Under the pieces are notes generated by a model that ran no database searches, was not told the origin of the DNA, and was given only the letters and a program-made list of their open reading frames with translations. The position numbers were made by a program, and so were the translations under genes. A stretch of 64,000 nucleotides of DNA from Mactra quadrangularis (lineage: Eukaryota; Mollusca; Bivalvia; Venerida; Mactridae), in NCBI GenBank assembly GCA_025267735.1, contig CM046304.1, forward strand, positions 1,054,001-1,118,000, given 5' to 3'. The number at the start of each line of letters is the position of its first letter. Position 1 is the first letter of the stretch. This document shows, piece by piece, positions 59,826 through 64,000 of this stretch.

Positions 59826-60384
59826 TTAGTATACATCTAATAAATTTTATATGAACACTCATATTACAACCCAAAATGTGTCTATCTTTATTCAGAACAT
59901 TTAATTTCTACTTATTAAAGATCAGCACAAAGTAGCATTTCTTTTAATCTACCAATTATATTTATCACAATTGTGAGTAGCAAACTAAACAACCTTTTTG
60001 CTTCAAAAGCAAAGAAACAATGCTTTAAAATGCCTCAGAAAATATAGTCAAAACAACTGAATAACTCATAAATCTATACAGAAATTAGTCAAAACAAACT
60101 TTTTTAATCAGCCAAAGTAAAATAAAACAATTTTAAATAATTCATATTGAACAAGACACAAGTTTACACAATTATCACTACCCTACTTCATTCCATAGAT
60201 AAATAGGGGACAAGGGGACAGACTTAGATTGTGTCAGTAGAGATCCTTAATTGACATGTAATTTAATTCACAAACACACTTCATTACACATATATAAAAT
60301 ATTAATAGTTTGGCTGAACCCAATCACTCTTAACTTAAAACTAAAATCAACCCTGCCATTCTAGAACTTGACGCATCAATCAAA

Positions 60385-60730
60385 GCTTCCATCAATGCTT
60401 CAGTAAAGAATTCAATACCAAAATTCTTAAGTCTTAAGCTTAGCCAGAATTCATTTCCTGAAGCTACACTTTATTCAAGAATTCAAGACCCAAAGCTACT
60501 CTTCTTCAAAGAATTCAAGGCCTGAAGATACACTTCAGTCAAGAATTCAAGGCCTGAACTACACTTTAATTAAGAATTCAAGGCCTTAACTATTTCTCGA
60601 TCAAGAGTTCAAGGCTCAAAGCAACACCACAGTCTATAATTCAAGGGCAAAAGCTACTTTCCAGACTAGTCAAGAATTAATCAAGTCATGTGAGCCTTAA
60701 TCAATGCTTCAGTCAAGATTTAGCCTGAAA
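60385..60730. repeat. Degenerate tandem array around CAAGAATTCAAGGCC
   Basis: About eight or nine units of roughly 40 bp share TCAAGAATTCAAGGCCTGAA + GCTACACTT with variable spacers. Confidence 0.75.
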
Positions 60731-63612
60731 CAATTATTAACAATGGGAACACAAATCAACTGACTTATTTTCAACAATGACACATTAACGTAGATTCAAC
60801 AATGCCACGCGATCAATTAACACACACACATATATATTTATATATATACATAATTTCACAATATCTATAGTAAAAGGAAGAGTCTAGAAGTGTGCATCTA
60901 TTACAAAGACATCCTCAGTAACCCAGGGTATCAAACACCCCACGGTAGTTATTTCCCTTCATTAAATCAATTACCACTGTCACCACAAATAAATTCGTCC
61001 CTCTGAGCTGAATATTTTTAATCAAGCTTTTCTTTTACATTTCAATATATTATATGACTTAAGTCTTCTTGTGGTAAATTATGATGTTCAAAATACATAA
61101 AGATAAAAAAAAAATTTTTTAATTAATGATTTGTAAAAATACCAAAAATACTGCAGTGTTTTCATGGTTGTCGCCATTTTGTGTTACATGGTATAACTAG
61201 TGTCATGTGATTTACGTGTTGGCAGTGGTTAAGTAGCAATGAGTGACGTAAGCACGGTGAGAAGTTTGCCAAGGTAGTATTTGTCAACCAAAAAGTAATG
61301 TTTGAGTACCATGGATTTCCGACAATGATAACAAATAAAGTATTTCATTAAACAATAAATATTCAATTTAAAATTAAATTTTGAGTGAAAATGATAATTG
61401 CATTGAAAATTAGAAACAAAAAAATGACAAACAAATCTGATTACTGAATGTACAATGACCTTGACATTTTCTGTACAATGACCTTGACCTTTTAATCCCA
61501 AGGTCATCTCAATGTCAATAAAATCTGTTTAAATTCATGTGACAGAGATATTAAATATAGTTTCTAGCAACCCTATATATGAAACCTAACATACAGTAAT
61601 GCAATAAAGTACCAGCGTTAATTCCTGCATTGTTGAGCAATCTGGGAAACGAAAGGCTTTTACATGTATACATACTCAACGAAAAATTGAGCTACACATA
61701 GTTTTGGTTAATTCATAAGCATTATCTTTCATACAAGTGCAAATAACATTTTAAAATGTAAAGAATCTAGCTGTAGTAAGGTTTTATTCAATGAGCCACT
61801 ACTGATGAGGCTATGCCATACAGGAATTTCGTTAAGCGTCCACGGACGCATAGGTTCTAGTCCTCCATAAAAAAATGTTGGTTAAAATTTTCTTAAATAA
61901 TTCTGTTGTTCAGGGATTTGATAACTGATTTTTCTCAGGAAATACTGATAGTTCCTTGTTTCTGAGTATTTGATTAATGAAAATGTACATGTGTATTGTA
62001 TATACTTTTTCATAGAATATGAGTTAGTTACTTTAATCTCACATTAATGTCATAAACATTCATGTACTACCAAGTACTTATTTGTGTGAATACTAGCTAG
62101 AATGGACATATGTTTTCGTTTTGTGTGTTTTTGAGAAAAGGAACCCAGGTTTGTCAAACTTGAGTTGACGCTTAACAAAATTCCAATTTGGAATGGCCTT
62201 ATTTGTATTCATAATTCTTTGAAAAATAAACCTACCTACATAAGTTTAGCATAATGTTTTACAAACTGATTTCAAAAACATGGTTCTATTTAATTTCAGT
62301 AATTTTTGTGGGGGTTTAACTTTTGCAATATTTATGGTGAACAATGATAGAATTCTAAACCCAGCATAACATCTGTATCAATACAGAATAAGATTATATT
62401 TGTAATGATGGAATATACATTAAATATGGGAAGTCTAAACCCGCATATTAAAAAAAACTTGGAAAAAATGAAATAAAGTCTATAGACACTGTGAAATGAA
62501 AGCCCTCTTCTTTAAAAACCAATGATCTTTGAAAACACTATCCTCATAATTTTCTCAACCTATGAAACAGAACCTTTAATGAACAAACTAGAACTGCCAC
62601 CATTGGCGAAAATACCCCCGCAACAGCAACATTTCAAGATAAAAGCAAGTCAACATTGTGGAAGTCCAAAAGGGTTAATGTTGTAAGAAGCATAAAAACC
62701 ATAAAAGGAATAGGATGCAAATATCAAATTGGAAATAAACAGCAAATTACAGTGTAATTCACTATAGATTTATGAAAAAGCAAAACAATGTAAAGTGGAA
62801 CAACAGACAAAGAGTGATCACATTTAAACTCATCATGAGTATGTTGTAACCTGATGAGCAAAATGTAGAATGTGTTCGTAATTTTTTGATAAATAAGTAA
62901 AAAATAAGGCAATTGTAAAAATGGTAGTCAGCAATGTACACAATATAAATCAAACAATTAGTATTTACAATATCTTGTATCAAGAATTTCACAAATACCC
63001 CATAAGAAAGCTTAAATTACCGATCATTATTTTCACAGTAGTAAAGTTAAAATGATATCTAAAATCTGGTGTAGCTATAACGAAATAAGATGTTTTCTTC
63101 TCAACATTACAGAAAAATTAGTTGGTCCATTGAAATACATAAAAAATAATACATATAAAAATTTCATCAACAAGAATTTGTCAGCACAATTTTATCAAAA
63201 TAAGGTGAGAAAAAAAAAGATGTTTGCTGTACAAGATATTAGAAAATTCAACATGGCTGCCAGTCAGCCATTTTGAATTCCACGTAAGAAAATGCCAAGC
63301 ACATCAACTAAAACAATTGCTTACTTTCTCAAAGTCTGTACAAAAATTATCAAATCATTTGCTTTTAAAAAAAAAACTCAGAATGGCTGCCAATCAGCCA
63401 TTATGTATTTGATAAAATATCAATACATCAAAAAAAAGTTCAAAAATAAGAATTGGATAAAAATAGCAGTACATAATAGACTTCAGCAATTCAAAATGGC
63501 AAACAATGTGGAATAATGCTATATTTAATAAGGTACATGACATAAAGCCATAAACCCTTGATTCATCTTCGTCAATAATATTTGCTAATCAATGAGATAA
63601 ATAGTTACTACG

Positions 63613-63831
63613 AGATGTAGAGTTGGCCATACTGTATTAACACATTCATACCTTCTCAAAAGAAAAAAAGCACCTAAATGTATACCATGTGACGAGCATT
63701 TCAATGTCAAATACGTTCTCCTTGACTGCCAGGTTCTTAAATACATCCGTGACATACATTTTAAAGTTAACTCACTTAAAGAACTTATTGAGTCTTTACC
63801 ATCATATTTTCTAACCGCTGAGATCAAATAG
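63613..63831 (+). pseudogene. LINE reverse-transcriptase C-terminus, copy 1
   Basis: The plus-strand frame reads RCRVGHTVLTHSYLLKRKKA then PKCIPCDEHFNVKYVLLDC and continues to SLPSYFLTAEIK before TAG. The (I/V)GHTxLTHxxLL motif plus a CxxC...H...C knuckle is typical of the end of non-LTR retrotransposon polyproteins. The polymerase domain is absent upstream, so this is a fragment. Confidence 0.75.
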
Positions 63832-63834
63832 TGA

Positions 63835-64000
63835 TTTGCGATGTAGAATTGGTCATACCAGTTTAACACATTCATAACTTCTCAAAAGAGAGGAAGCACC
63901 TAAATGTAAACCCTGTGACGAGCATTTCTATGTCAAACACGTTCTCCTTGACTGTCAGGATCTTAAAGACATCCGTGACAAACATTTTAAAGTTAACTCA
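63835..64000 (+). pseudogene. LINE reverse-transcriptase C-terminus, copy 2 (runs off the window)
   Basis: It repeats copy 1 in tandem: IGHTSLTHS, an in-frame stop (TAA) where copy 1 has Tyr, then LLKREEAPKCKPCDEHFYVK and HVLLDCQDLKDIRDKHFKVN. The window end cuts it. The tandem arrangement suggests a local duplication rather than two insertions. Confidence 0.75.

Larger units (their letters stand above)
53261..63600. other. Gene-poor repeat-rich region
   Basis: No coding exon recognised on either strand. Listed repeats account for part of it; the rest is AT-rich. It could include the long 3' UTR of a minus-strand gene lying beyond the window, but nothing in the sequence proves that. A block at 58360-58480 (CAGATGGGTTAAACATTTTA, AATTCAATTTAAAATCA) resembles a decayed dispersed repeat also glimpsed near 61350. 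Confidence 0.4.

Noticed and set aside
53261..63600. Kinase-homology or guanylate cyclase exons downstream of the ANF-receptor-like gene
   Set aside because: I looked for HNCVL/GDVYK-type cyclase motifs and membrane helices in this stretch and saw none.
63585..63875. 96-codon minus-strand gene
   Set aside because: The opposite strand carries LINE C-terminal protein motifs in tandem; the minus frame is a shadow.

Overview
This window looks like nuclear DNA of a spliced-gene metazoan, most likely a mollusc and probably a bivalve. The reasons are AT-rich sequence, GT-AG introns of hundreds to thousands of bases, animal-specific gene families (DRAM2, RNF141, a natriuretic-receptor-type ligand domain) and very dense tRNA-derived SINEs and short inverted-repeat transposons. 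The species call is inference; no single feature proves it. There is nothing bacterial here: no operons, ribosome binding sites or CRISPR arrays.

Layout. (1) 1963-12441, plus strand: a DRAM2-like six-pass lysosomal/autophagy membrane protein in eight coding exons (303 aa). (2) 16389-17738, minus strand, convergent with DRAM2: a one-coding-exon secreted leucine-rich-repeat protein (449 aa), with a short 5' UTR exon and TATA-type promoter near 18.72-18.77 kb. (3) 17.7-23.1 kb: spacer with a MULE-like MITE, a 45-bp minisatellite, a LINE remnant and a possible RNF141 promoter near 20.9 kb. (4) 23159-27751, plus: the RING E3 ligase RNF141 in five exons (236 aa). (5) 31083-32160, minus: a tentative three-exon small gene of 89 aa. 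(6) 33072-33593, minus: a 173-aa secreted precursor with dibasic sites, one two-cysteine segment and a C-terminal Gly-Arg, which looks like an undescribed neuropeptide or peptide hormone precursor. (7) 39738-52941, plus: ten exons (978 aa) encoding a signal peptide, a receptor-guanylate-cyclase/natriuretic-receptor type ligand-binding domain, then a 551-residue tail encoded by one last exon that is Pro-, His-, Asn/Ser- and Gln-rich. There is no transmembrane helix, kinase or cyclase. This is the most unusual gene in the window. (8) 53-64 kb: no gene recognised; MITEs, SINE and degenerate tandem arrays, ending in two tandem copies of a LINE reverse-transcriptase C-terminus.

The genes do not form a pathway. 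Three of them (LRR protein, peptide precursor, ANF-receptor-like protein) are predicted to be secreted. Most non-coding sequence is explained by a small set of repeat families whose copies can be cross-matched within the window; each is listed with its terminal repeats and, where visible, target-site duplication.
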